Below, piece after piece: positions 9,870 to 20,400 of a stretch of 64,000 nt of DNA (position 1 is its first letter; the number at the start of each line of letters is the position of its first letter). The translations under genes and the position numbers were made by a program. This DNA comes from Tridacna crocea (lineage: Eukaryota; Mollusca; Bivalvia; Cardiida; Cardiidae): positions 55,372,192-55,436,191 of the forward strand of contig OX031061.1 of assembly GCA_943736015.1 (NCBI GenBank). Reading direction: 5' to 3'. The notes beneath the pieces are model-generated. The model saw only the letters and a program-made list of their open reading frames with translations. It was not told the DNA's origin and ran no database searches.

Positions 9870-10060
9870 GTTTATGCTTTACCAGCCGATAAAAATTTTG
9901 ACCGTTGTTCGAAATCGAAAGTTTTGCTGACACAAAAAAAGAAATCAAAAATAGATTCATTGGTTACATTTGTATTTGAAAGAGTAGAAAATAGTGTGGG
10001 AAATGGACAAAATGCTAGTTTTCAGCATTTTCTTTCTCGACTTTCCTAACTTTTGGTCGA
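9870..10060 (-). mobile_element. Family A TTAA-MITE, decayed
   Basis: TTTACCAGCCGATAAAAATTT start and an AAAATGCTAGTTTTCAGCAT core; the right part is lost. Confidence 0.55.
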
Positions 10061-10109
10061 AACTCGCAAGCCTTTCTCCTCAAGTTCGTTAAGACACGTG
10101 ACTACTACA

Positions 10110-10318
10110 TGCAAGTTTAAGTCTTAGACTGCCAAGCGCGACTTCCTGACCAGTTAATCAAGATCAGACTGCACAGAACGCACAGTCTGATCTTGATCTA
10201 CATTGTCGGATAAGGAGATCTTGTTCCTCGAATAAAACTTTTGAAAAAGCATTTTTTTGGTTTTGTACTATCAAATTCAAAATTTAATTCTAAGTTATAC
10301 AGCAGGATAGGTGGTAAC
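10110..10318 (-). mobile_element. Family B TTAA-MITE, reverse
   Basis: TCAGACTGCACAGAACGCAC core, GATAAGGAGATCTTG, ending in CAGCAGGATAG; abuts the following family A copy. Confidence 0.7.
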
Positions 10319-10545
10319 CCATTTCCTTACCACACATTGCCGACTTTTAACGACCCTGAAAAAGAAGACTTTTGAGTACATTGTGGGAAAAGAAGAAAAT
10401 GCCAGTAACCTGCATTTTCTCCTTTTCCCACAATGTTTTCTTCCCTATCAAAGTAAACAAGCACCATTTTAAACATCAGCGAAATTGTCATCTACAAATG
10501 CTTTCAATTTGGTTAAGGCTATTATTTTGTCATCTGGTAGTGTAA
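10316..10545 (+). mobile_element. Family A TTAA-MITE
   Basis: AACCCATTTCCTTACCACAC start, GCCAGTAACCTGC core, and end near ATCTGGTAGTGTAAA. Confidence 0.65.
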
Positions 10546-10571
10546 AATCCTTTTCAAAACCAATTGGTGTA

Positions 10572-10799
10572 TTAACCGTTTCTCAAACAATACCGAGTTT
10601 TCACGATCGTTAAAAAGAAGCCTTTTGAAAACATTGTTGGAAAAGGAGAAAATGCTGGTAACCAGCATTTTCTCCTTTTCCAACAATGTTTTCTATCCTC
10701 CCAGAAAAAAAATCAGCTTTGAGTCACTTCGATTTTGTCTTCTGCAGGTGCTTTCAATTCGGACCAGTCCGAAATGTTTGTCGTTTGGTTATGAGTTAA
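10572..10799 (+). mobile_element. Family A TTAA-MITE
   Basis: TTAA at 10572-10575 and 10796-10799, GCTGGTAACCAGC core with arms ending ACATTGTTGG. Confidence 0.8.
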
Positions 10800-10816
10800 G
10801 GCTTCTGGGTTGAGGA

Positions 10817-11003
10817 GTTCTGAAAACATATTGAGGAAAAAGAGAAAATGGCGGTAACCACCTTTTTCTCCTTTCTGTTCTAGCAATATTTTATACTATT
10901 TCAAATAAAAAAAAAGAAAAACCAACTGTGTCACATACATTTTTTCGTCTACATCAGTTTTGAATTTGGAAGATTCCAAATTGCTGTCATTTTGGTTAAA
11001 GCT
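10817..11003 (+). mobile_element. Family A TTAA-MITE, decayed
   Basis: GAAAACATATTGAGG...GGCGGTAACCACC arms, ending near TCATTTTGGTTAAAG. Confidence 0.55.
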
Positions 11004-11109
11004 ACATGTATTCAGTCTATATATGTTTCAGATTGTATTGGTAGTGTGATTTTGTCGGACTAAATACCAATACGTCAATATATAGATTTCAGCAATGTTG
11101 ACTCTTCGG

Positions 11110-11320
11110 CTGTTAAGTGCGAACTGAATGCGCTTTTGTGGACAGTCTCGATCAAGATTAGACTATACAGAACGACCAGTCTAATCTTAAATCTACACTT
11201 CCAGATACAATTAATTTCTTTCTCTGACAAAAGGAAAATATCACTACTTTGATATTTTGTATTTTAGTATTGGCTTAGAATTTTTATATAAATTTAATTT
11301 ATTCAATATGCTAAGAATTA
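11110..11320 (-). mobile_element. Family B TTAA-MITE, decayed reverse
   Basis: TTAGACTATACAGAACGACC core and TAAATCTACACTTCC. Confidence 0.6.
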
Positions 11321-11348
11321 ACGCATTTAACACCTACTATAATAATAA

Positions 11349-11607
11349 CCTTCAACACGCGAAAAGGGGCATTCGGATATTTGGGTAAAGTGTCGTCTCG
11401 GATAAGCCTGCGCAGTCCGCGCAGACTGATCCGAAGCGACACTTTCCGTTTTTATGTAGTTTTCTGTTTCGCAGAGGTCTACTGTAGCACAAAGTCTAAT
11501 GTGGTCGTAAAGTGCCGTCTCGGATTAGCCTGCGCGGACAGCGCAGGCTGATCCGAGACGACACTTTACGCAAATGTCCGAATGTCCCTTTTTGCGTGTT
11601 GCAAGCC
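11349..11607. mobile_element. Family F MITE (AACACGC ends)
   Basis: Ends CAACACGCGAAAAGGGGC and GGGACATTCGG... are inverted; the inside holds two palindromic GCCTGCGCAG / GCGCAGGC blocks with AAGTGTCGTCTCGGA. A second copy is at 43510. Confidence 0.75.
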
Positions 11608-12294
11608 AATATTATAAACCCGACCTCATCCGACGAAGTTATACTCAACAACCACTGTAGTTGTGATATATGACAAAACATGGCGGCAGCTGGTATATTC
11701 CCCTTTTTCTGGTGTCACACCGATAACTTTTTCGGTAACTGAAAAACCACAGTCCTCGACTGGCTGCTGCCGAATCACTCACGAAGCGGGAGCTTGTAGT
11801 TTAGTTTTTTTCCCTTCAAATATATGTTCAGTGTCCTCCACAAAAAGCAGCAGAAAATGGCATCATGAGCGATGAACGTTTCTATTATTCCTCTTCAAAC
11901 ACACTAACCCTCGGGAAATTTCTGTCTGCCTAGGCCCTCACTGGTGATAGACCATGCCTCTTTGCCCGGCTTTATACTAAAAAAATATTCCTAAATAAAA
12001 TACATTCATTTTTCGATGCAATAAATCAAATTAACTTCAAATTAACACATTTTAGACCTGTCCTATCATCCTTCATGTTAAAGCAGTGTGTCAGAAGTGT
12101 TTGATATCAAACTTTCAACTGGGACTACTTTTGACTACTATATGAGCCGAAAAACCTTTCGATCTGGTGTTACCCTTCTAACAGTCGTCTTCTTCGGGGT
12201 TGTTGAGGCGCTTGAATGTTTGGTAAAAGCTAAGTGACAAAAATCAAAGAACAATAAGCAGATGAGGACCATGAATTAATCTTTTAGTGGTGTG

Positions 12295-12470
12295 CTTAAC
12301 GAATTCCGAGAGAAAAAGTCATTTGAAATCGTTGTGGAGAAAGATGAATAAGCTGGTATCCAGCATTTTGTCATTTTCCTCAATGTCTCTCCAAGTGTCA
12401 AGGGACTTCAATTCAATTTATTTTTTTTTTTTTGTCAATCGCAAATGCTGTAATTTGGATAAACTTGGAC
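12295..12470 (+). mobile_element. Family A TTAA-MITE, very decayed
   Basis: GAAATCGTTGTGGAGAAAG...GCTGGTATCCAGC with a degenerate right side and a T13 run. Confidence 0.45.
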
Positions 12471-12560
12471 CTGTATTGACCAACCATTCTTGAGAATACT
12501 CTTAGTCTTAGTTTCCAAGATTTTCTAAATGTGCAAGTAACATAACATAATATAGGCATT
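12470..12560. mobile_element. Family H MITE fragment
   Basis: ACCAACCATTCTTGAGAATA and AAGTAACATAACATAAT match one half of the 32878 element. Confidence 0.5.
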
Positions 12561-12622
12561 TAACTAAAATGAAATTTAGACAGTTAAAACACAAATATTG
12601 CTATTTCAAAGTTATGTTTGAA

Positions 12623-13135
12623 AGACAGCAGTCTCATCAGATACTTAACGAGATACACACAGAAACAGCAATCTCATCAGATATCTTACGAGGTACACAC
12701 AAAGATAGCGGTCTCATCAGATATCTTACGAGGTACACACAAAGATAGCGGTCTCATCAGATATCTAACGAAATACACACACAGATAGCGGTCTCATCAG
12801 ATATCTAACGAAATACACACACAGATAGCGGTTTTATCAGATATCTAACGAGATACACACAAAGATAGCGGTCTCATCAGACATCTAACGAGGTACACAC
12901 AAAGAGACCAGTCTCATTAGATATCTAATAAGGTACACATAAAGATAGCTGTCTCATCAAAGAGTCTCACTAGATACCCAACGTTGTACATCAAAAAGAT
13001 ACCACTTTCATTAGATATCTAGAAGTGTACTTCCGAAGTTATCGGACTCATTAGATATCTTAAAGTGTACATTAAAAGATAGCGGTCTTATGAGATATCT
13101 AAAAGTGCACATAAAAAAACATAGCAGTCTAATTA
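12623..13135. repeat. 40-bp minisatellite
   Basis: About 12 units like GATAGCGGTCTCATCAGATA + TCTAACGAGATACACACAAA. Units 2-7 are nearly identical; those after about 12900 are progressively diverged and change length. Confidence 0.9.
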
Positions 13136-13384
13136 CTCGTAGATGTCTAACATCGTTCATTCAAACTCAGACTCTAGGGATTGTGGTCTGGTTTTTCGAT
13201 CTAAAAATTGCGGGAAAGTGTTTGAAATTGTGCATGAAATGTAGAGGTACATAATGATATATATCATATTTCATGTGTCTATTTCAAGAAATGTTATGGG
13301 TAAAAAATCGGTTATCCTGTTAATTGACTTGAGATCACTAGTTTTAAAAGTAGCATTCGTTGACAAAATAATGAGAGGAAATAT

Positions 13385-13541
13385 ATAATTTATTTCACCA
13401 GTTTGTGGTTAATATGGGGAAATATTTGCCTCAAAAGGGAAAGGTTCGCAAAAATAACTCGTGCACTCATTATTTTCGCATATTTTTCCTTTTTTTCGGG
13501 AAATATTTCCCCATATTAACCACAAGCTGATGAAATAAACT
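13385..13541. repeat. Imperfect palindrome
   Basis: TTATTTCACCAGTTTGTGG with TAATATGGGGAAATATTT is inverted as AAATATTTCCCCATATTAAC with GATGAAATAAA, around a ~55-bp AT-rich loop. Likely a foldback MITE. Confidence 0.6.
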
Positions 13542-13974
13542 CTGTATATAGCACAAGTGGTAAAATACAAAAACCAGTAAGATAACTGGAAACCAAGAGC
13601 ATTGACGCCGTAATTATTCAATCATCCGATTATTCCACAGAGCGTAAACGTTGCTTTGAAATGCGACAAGCAATCGACCGCACTGTTGCAGTCATGGGAA
13701 AAAACTTGACGATTTTGAAAAGGTTTTTATAAGTGTTTCTATAATCCAATGAACTAAATGGACACACCGGCCGTGTTTTTCAATTGCAAATGCCGTTTTA
13801 ATATCCGCTGTCGAGGGTTTCGAATAGCCATTAATCGTAATGGCGTTTTTCTTTTTTAACGTGAAATTGTCGGACTGGTTTTTGTAAGTGATTATTTCCA
13901 TTGGATATAGGGTGCTATAAAATATTCTTTACCAAGATTTATAGCGGCTAACTCTTATCAAACAATTCCTTTTT

Positions 13975-14165
13975 TAGCCAGGATTTCAGACTAGTCGAAA
14001 TTGAAAGCGTTTTCATAAAAAAAAAAAAAAAAATGAGAAGGGGAAGGGGAGAAAAAATTGTAGGAAAAGGAGAAAATGCTGGTTACCAGCATTTTCTCCT
14101 TTTCCCACATTTTTTTTCAAAAGCTATCTTTATCGGGGTTGTTAAAAGTCGGAATTGTAAATGTG
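13975..14165 (-). mobile_element. Family A TTAA-MITE, reverse
   Basis: AGACTAGTCGAAATTGAAAG, a long A run, GCTGGTTACCAGC core and GGGGTTGTTAAAAGTCGG. Confidence 0.6.
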
Positions 14166-14316
14166 TTATACAGTAAAATATGAATTGTTCAAAAGCAAGA
14201 AAGGATATTGAGCTACTCATGGGTCGACTTAAGTCTTTCTACGGATTTTTCGAACAAGTAGTCTGTAGTTTTCTTGTATTTCAACAAGATTATTTTCGAA
14301 TATGGCTGTGACGAGA

Positions 14317-14564
14317 GCCGGTGTAATGCAGAGAAATGACCCTCCCCTACAAAATGGCCCATGGGTAATATTACTACGTATAGAAATGACCCATGGGTCA
14401 TTTCACTACGTAGAGAAATGAACCGGATCATTATTCTACGTAGAGAAATTATCCTCTGGGATAATTTCTCTAAGTAGAATAATGACCCAGGTCATCCCTC
14501 TACGTAGAGAAATGACCCATGGTTCATTTTGTAGGGGAGCGCCTTTTCTCTGGATTACACCGGC
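14317..14564. mobile_element. Family E nested-palindrome MITE, best-ended copy
   Basis: Starts GCCGGTGTAATGCAGAGAAA and ends TTCTCTGGATTACACCGGC, a clear terminal inverted repeat. The inside is made entirely of GACCC/GGGTC and CTACGTAG-type modules. Confidence 0.85.
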
Positions 14565-14734
14565 CAGAGCCTTTGAAAAGAGTCCTTTGCGTATGAAATA
14601 TTGTTTAAAAAAACAACAGCAATGCTTCCAAACGAAAGGTAAACTTGCCGCCGAGGAAAACATTTTTTGAGAAGGGAAAGTTGCCTGTTGCAAGAAGCTT
14701 TTATGATATTTTCCAAGATGTTTGCCACAACCTT

Positions 14735-14900
14735 GGTTTATGCATGGTACGTCTGCTAATACTTTGGATAAAATAGAATTTTGTCGTTTGGTAGAGGATT
14801 TATTCTCTCATGGTACCCAAAGATGAAAGTTCGCTTATGTCATGGACATTGTAGATCAAGACCAGCCTACTCTGTACATGGAACCTGATCTTTGAACTAG
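14735..14900 (+). repeat. Family A and B fragments
   Basis: TTTTGTCGTTTGGTAGAGG (family A 3' end) then CATTGTAGATCAAGACCAG (family B core half). Confidence 0.45.
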
Positions 14901-14934
14901 CTTTTCAGCCAGTTTATGGAGACATCCTAAAAAA

Positions 14935-14991
14935 AAGAAGATAATAATAGAAATAATGATGAGGATGATGGTGATAATGATGGTGATAAGG

Positions 14992-15030
<39 letters not shown>

Positions 15031-15032
15031 GT
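14935..15032. repeat. ATA/GATGAT microsatellite
   Basis: AT-rich trinucleotide tract with (GATGAT/GATAAT) and a run of (AAT)n near 14994-15030. Confidence 0.85.
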
Positions 15033-15204
15033 AATAATAATGCATTCAATTTAAAAGCTTTGAGAGCTTCATGTCTAAATTACAGAGACTGATATATCGA
15101 TTAATGTCAGTTGTCGCTTCAACATTTTAAACCTAGTTTCATAATAGCCCATTTCGGAAACATTTGCTTGTGACAAACACAGTATATCTCCACTGATGGT
15201 ATTT

Positions 15205-15500
15205 CTCTTTAACGGGGTAGAAACATTGCAGGAAAAGGAGAAAATGCTGGTTACCAGCATTTTTTTTCTTTTCCTACAATGCTTTCATATGCCTTTTTTT
15301 CCTCGGGGTTGTTAAGACCATAGATTTTTTGGTACCACCATTTTTTTCCCTTTTCATGCAATGCTTTCAGAAGCCCTTCCCAAGGCATGGTAAAGACCCA
15401 GGATTGTTTGGTACCAGCATTTTCTCCTTTTACTTCAATGCTTTCATAAGCTTTTTTTCCCCTCCTAGTTATTAAGATCCAGGATTGTTTGGTACCGGAT
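15205..15500. repeat. Family A MITE plus tandem copies of one hairpin arm
   Basis: A family A core GCTGGTTACCAGC (about 15250) is followed by two more single-arm units reading GGATTGTTTGGTACCAGCAT...CAATGCTTTCA at about 80-bp spacing. Confidence 0.6.
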
Positions 15501-15875
15501 TAAGGGAGAAAAAGTGATAAACGATGCACTATTCTAGGATCAATTTTAATTGATATGCGTCCCTAACATTGGGGGAAGACTCTCGCAGATTCTGTGATGA
15601 TTGTATCCTGCAATATTGGTGATCGTAATGAGTTAAAACGGATTTACGGAAGTGTCTTTCTCTCTGAGTGTGTGTGTCTATTTATGGATTTATGTGTCTT
15701 ATTGGGTCTAAACGTGAGAACAAAATTGGATTCCAACTTTTTTCATTATATATATATAAAACTTGTGATATTTTTCCTGCATTGGTTGTTCCCACTTCCT
15801 GGAAAATAAAAAAAAAGATTAAATAAATACACGTATTCCTCAGGGAACTCACGTTCAACGCTTTGAATTTAAATC

Positions 15876-16100
15876 TGTGGTGTCCGTGGTCGTGAGGTAG
15901 AGCGTCGGCCTCATAACCAAAAGGTCCTGAGTTCGATTCCCGGGAGCGGGTGTCAACTTTGGGATTTTTCATCGGCCCACACATTCGGCGCAAGTACTGG
16001 TGTAGTTCCCAGGAAGCAGAATCGAGAGAGATTAGTATAAGTTGTCAGAACTTGTTTCTCAATCGATGTAAAATAAATATGTTTAAACTAAATTAAACTA
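15876..16100 (+). mobile_element. tRNA-derived SINE with LINE-like tail
   Basis: A-box-like GTGAGGTAGAGCGTCGGCC and perfect B-box-like GAGTTCGATTCCC about 30 bp on. The 3' end AAATATGTTTAAACTAAAT is identical over 19 bases to the tail of the LINE at 62850-62873. Confidence 0.75.
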
Positions 16101-16192
16101 AATTTAAATCTATGCCAAAACTTACTGCGACTAAATTTGATTCCAGTCAAAATTGAAAACGTTTGCAGACAACAAAATTGATGATATGCAAC

Positions 16193-16406
16193 TTAATCCC
16201 CTATCCTGCTTTATAACTAAAATGAAATTTTTATTTCGACAGTTAAAACCCAAATATTGAATATTTCAAAGTTATGTTTTAGGGAATGATATCTCTTTAT
16301 CGGACAGTGTAGATCAAAGATCAGACTGCACGTTCTGTGCAGTCTGATCTTGATCTACAATGTCCGCAAAAGGTCAGCGAGTCGCGCTTTGCAGCCAAAG
16401 GGTTAA
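16193..16406 (+). mobile_element. Family B TTAA-MITE
   Basis: TTAA at both ends, CCCTATCCTGC start, AGACTGCACGTTCTGTGCAG core, GCCAAAGGGTTAA end. Confidence 0.8.
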
Positions 16407-16491
16407 TGGAAATTGTCTTTCAAAGGTCTGAAAACACTGAGGGGAATAGTTAGCATAACTTCTTTCTTTAATCGAAATGTTTTAACCCTTT

Positions 16492-16711
16492 ACTAAACAA
16501 TTCCTGGTTTTTACGACCCCTAGATAGAAGCCTTTTTAAAACATTTTGAGAAAAGGAGAACATGCTGGTAACCAACATTTTTCCCTTTTCCCATAATGTT
16601 TTCTACCCTGCTGGATATTAATTTCAATTTTTGAGTTATGTTTATTTTGTTGTCTACAATTCATTGCAATTTTGGACGTGTCTAAAAGTTTGCTTTTTGG
16701 TAAACAGTTAA
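16492..16711 (+). mobile_element. Family A TTAA-MITE
   Basis: TTAA at both ends, CCCTTTACTAAACAATTCC start, GCTGGTAACCAAC core. Confidence 0.8.
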
Positions 16712-16974
16712 TAAGCCGTCTTCTACAATGATGGATTGCTTGACAGTGGGATAAACGTTGACATTCCTTACAAGGATCCCCGCTAGAGTCGGTAATGAAG
16801 GGAATGCCCTTTGGCAAGGCATTTCCTAACGATTGCCTTGCTAGTTTATCTAGGAAGTATGTCTAGTGTAATGTCGGCTGGACATAATTTAGATAAATCA
16901 CAATTGTTTACTATTAGTGTAGTGTACATTCAAATACTGTAGACTCGTGTTAAATTGACCCTTATACACGCCAT

Positions 16975-17330
16975 TATCTCCCGCTAGATGGCATTCTATA
17001 AATATTCATCTATCTAATATGGGCATCCTGGGTACAGAACCGGACTACTTTCCTACGCAACAACCGTTACTTTGAATTTAAAACTGAAATAAAGGTTTAC
17101 TCAATAAAACGCTACCTCGTGCAATTCATTCAGCTACATGTATGATCAGCAGTTTAGAGAAATCTGGAGTTAAAGCAGGTCTCATTTCTTCTCAAACGTA
17201 TTGATAAAAGCTTTTTTCAACTTTGCTCCTTTATAGAGCCTAATATCAAAGTCAGCCCGTGATAATACTGTCGAATCTTCGAAGAATATGACATGCGCAG
17301 ACAACGTTATACACGCGAATAAAAAGAAGA
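16975..17330 (+). repeat. Family I dispersed repeat
   Basis: CGCTAGATGGCATTCTA...GGGCATCCTGGGTACAGAAC...GTGCAATTCATTCAGCTA is shared with 28735 (inverted), 32655 (inverted), 33855, 36490, 59290 and 60720 (inverted). No coding potential seen. Confidence 0.7.
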
Positions 17331-17355
17331 TTTCGATCACAGAGAATACATGTAT

Positions 17356-17819
17356 ATAGAGGATATTTGTTTTTTCCGGTGAAAGATCGAAATTTATTTC
17401 ATCGAGTGAACACCATCGGTAATATTTTCAAACGTGGCGCAGCCAATAGTAAAAATATTACCGATGGTGTTCACGAGATGAAATAAATTTCGATCTTTCA
17501 CCAAAACTAACAAATATTCTATTTATTTCATGCTTTTAACCCTTTCTGGGAGGAGTTTTATCATAATCTAGTACAGTTCTTTTCAGTTATTCCCCGTGGC
17601 GTACCCCTCCCGCATAGCAATGCACTACAATATGACGTCAAGTGCGAGAAATGTAAGGTATATGACGTCATATTTCCCATCTGGTTGTCAGGCACGCGCA
17701 ATGTACCTAGGCTACAAGAACATGAAAATCGGTATTTTCACTGGTTGTACTGGTCAGTGTAAGATCGAAAAATATTTTCACTGCTTTTTCTCGATATCCT
17801 ACCGGAAAGCATGAAAGAA
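17356..17819 (+). repeat. CRE-bearing palindromic unit, copy 1
   Basis: A palindrome with ~75-bp arms (ACACCATCGGTAATATTTTC inverted as AATATTACCGATGGTG) is followed by ~290 bp containing TGACGTCA at 17633 and 17663. The whole ~463-bp unit is repeated next door. Confidence 0.8.
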
Positions 17820-18275
17820 ATAGAGGATATTTGTTTTTTTCGGTGTAAGATCGAAATTTATTTCATCGAGTGGACACCATCGGTAATATTTTCACGAGTG
17901 GCGCAGCCACGAGTGAAAATATTACCGATGGTGTTCACGAGATGAAATAAATTTCGATCTTTCACCGAAAAAAACAAATATTCTATTTATTTTATGCTTT
18001 TAACCCTTTCTGGGAGGAGCTTTATCAAAATTCAGTACAGTTCTTTTCCCTTATTCCCCGTGGCGTACCCCTCCCGCATAGCAACGTTATGTCAAGCGCG
18101 TGAAATGTAAGGTATATGACGTCATATTTCCCATCTGGTTGTTAGGCACGCGCAATTTACCTAGGCAACAAGAACGTGAAAATCGGTATTTTCACTGGTG
18201 GTACCAGTGTAAGATCGAAAAATATTTTCACTGCTATTTCTCGATATCCTACCGGAAAGCATGAAATAAACTGAG
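17820..18275 (+). repeat. CRE-bearing palindromic unit, copy 2
   Basis: Direct tandem copy of 17356-17819 with a closer to perfect palindrome; TGACGTCA kept at 18117, the other site mutated (TATGTCAA). Confidence 0.8.
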
Positions 18276-18410
18276 ATATTGTTATTTCGAGGCTATTTAC
18301 GGCAGAACACATGTATCCCACAATGTGTCGGACACTGGTCAGTCTGATTTGGTTTTGCATCGTAACATCATCACTCAATTTTTAGCTGTACGTATACTAA
18401 GGATTATTAA

Positions 18411-20022
18411 GGTTCATGTAAAGTGTTTATTTTGCTTAATTTCATACGTCAATAATTCTGTAATTATTAAAATTTGTCCGGGAAAACCATATATCAAATT
18501 AAAGCTCTGGATGAGTACAAGCTGTTTTACATAATTATACCTACTGGCCTTACATAATAAAACTAAAACATTGCAGAAAAAGATGACATCGTTTAAAACC
18601 TACAAAATAATAATGACATAACAAAATTGCTTAAGTTTTGGAGAAAACATAGGCTATGGTACATACCAGGTACTGCTACTACCAAAAATCCTATAGTTTC
18701 TTTAAAAAGGCACATATTTAAGTCAGAAAGTTTGACATTTTTCCCTTATTGAATTGTCAACCATGTTTGACCTACTTTGTTTTAGTAACAGGTATGGTGT
18801 CTCCACAGGATCAAAATGTACAAGTGGTTGTGCATGATAAACTTTCATTTGTAATTTTAGATGATAAAACAAATAAAAATGACCTGTACAAGTGAAATTT
18901 CCATGTCTACGTCCAAACCCTTTCTCAAAAACAGCAGTTACAAAAGGTGTCACCAGTCTGGTAGATAGGATTAAGGTGTCACCAGTCTGGTAGATAGGAT
19001 TTAGAATCAATTTTTGACATAAGCATTTTTTTCATTGTTCTTTTTGTGTGTGTGATGGGGTATTGGGGTGGTGTTTTTGAGAAAGAGTTTGTAAGTGGAC
19101 ATGGAAATTTCACTTGTACAGGTCATTTTTATTCTAAAATTATTACTGGAATAAATTGACCTGAAATTGACCTTTATGCAAAGAGTAATTAAAACGTGAA
19201 TATTTAAACCATCTGGTATAATCGGACTGTACGGAAACTGTTATCGGTAAATGTCGGGTTTGACCCTTACTGCGCCTTAGTCAAAATAAAACGGTTTTGC
19301 GGATGGCATAGATTAAGATCAGGCTGCATAGAAAGTGCATCATAGATCTAAGTCACCCACCATGTATTACCAATTTAAACCAACAATATAATGGTTATTT
19401 CAGGTATTTCAAGTATTCTTTGAAAACACTATAAATCTATTAGCAGCATAAAGAGTTTAGAAACATGCACATAGTTCCGCATGCAGACGACATTAGCCGG
19501 AGCCAAGTTAGAACAATAAATCAAGCGTGTAATATATGGTAATTGAGGTCATTTATTTCATGTCAATTTGTTCAGGTAATACTAATGAAAGTTTATTACA
19601 CACAACCACTTGTACATTTTGATCCTGTGGAGACACCATACCTGTTACTAAAACAAAGTAGGTCAAACATGGTTGACAATTCAATAAGGGAAAAATGTCA
19701 AACTTTCTGACTTAAATATGTGCCTTTTTAAAGAAACTATAGGATTTTTGGTAGTAGCAGTACCTGGTATGTACCATAGCCTATGTTTTCTCCAAAACTT
19801 AAGCAATTTTGTTATGTCATTATTATTTTGTAGGTTTTAAACGATGTCATCTTTTTCTGCAATGTTTTAGTTTTATTATGCAAGGCCAGTAGGTATAATT
19901 ATGTAAAACAGCTTGTACTCATCCAGAGCTTTAATTTGATATATGGTTTTCCTGGACAAATTTTAATAATTACAGAATTATTGACGTATGAAATTAAGCA
20001 AAATAAACACTTTACATGAACC
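18411..20022. mobile_element. 1.6-kb foldback element flanked by TTAA
   Basis: TTAA at 18407-18410 and 20023-20026 flank GGTTCATG...CATGAACC. Arms of about 440 bp (to ~18851 and from ~19583) differ by only a few bases in the stretches compared. The ~730-bp middle contains a second small inverted repeat (ACAAGTGAAATTTCCATGTC at ~18889 and ~19100), a 27-bp direct duplication (AGGTGTCACCAGTCTGG) and a decayed family B copy. No gene inside. Confidence 0.8.
19275..19460 (-). mobile_element. Family B TTAA-MITE, decayed
   Basis: TAAGATCAGGCTGCATAG and TCATAGATCTAAG are remnants of the core; inside the foldback spacer. Confidence 0.45.
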
Positions 20023-20215
20023 TTAAAGTAATTTCGGTCATGCAACTACTAAATCATGTTGAAATGTATTTTTCGTCATGTACATATTCTACAATTCGAT
20101 GGAATAACGATATATCAGTTCATGCACTTTCGAGTCACCTTAGCTTGCTATTCTTGAGGTGTTCAACCAGAAGTACCAGTAATTTACTGTTCTTACGAAC
20201 GAAGTCCGTAACAAA

Positions 20216-20400
20216 GAAACACATGGACAAATGCCTAGCAGAAACACAGGAACCTGGCAGGATTCGAACCTAGAATGCCGAAAGACCAACACTATTACCA
20301 CTGAGTTAAAGAGTATTCTTCCTTACGCAGCTGTTAGATATTGTAAACACCGGGATAAAGCCATCCATAACGGAGTTGTCTCCTGTAAAACCGTCAATAT
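20216..20400 (-). mobile_element. tRNA-derived SINE, reverse
   Basis: On the minus strand A-box-like TTAACTCAGTGGTAATAG and B-box-like GGTTCGAATCC. Beyond the tRNA part, CTTACGCAGCTGTTAG...GGAGTTGTCTCC matches 6947-7020. Confidence 0.7.

Noticed and set aside
12623-13135. CRISPR-like regularly spaced repeats
   Set aside because: The 40-bp units are contiguous with no unique spacers, and the genome is eukaryotic. The same applies to 5860-6298 and 56583-57400.
15682-15993. Minus-strand 103-residue ORF with RESNSGPFGYEADALPHDHGHH
   Set aside because: It is the antisense translation of the tRNA-derived SINE head.
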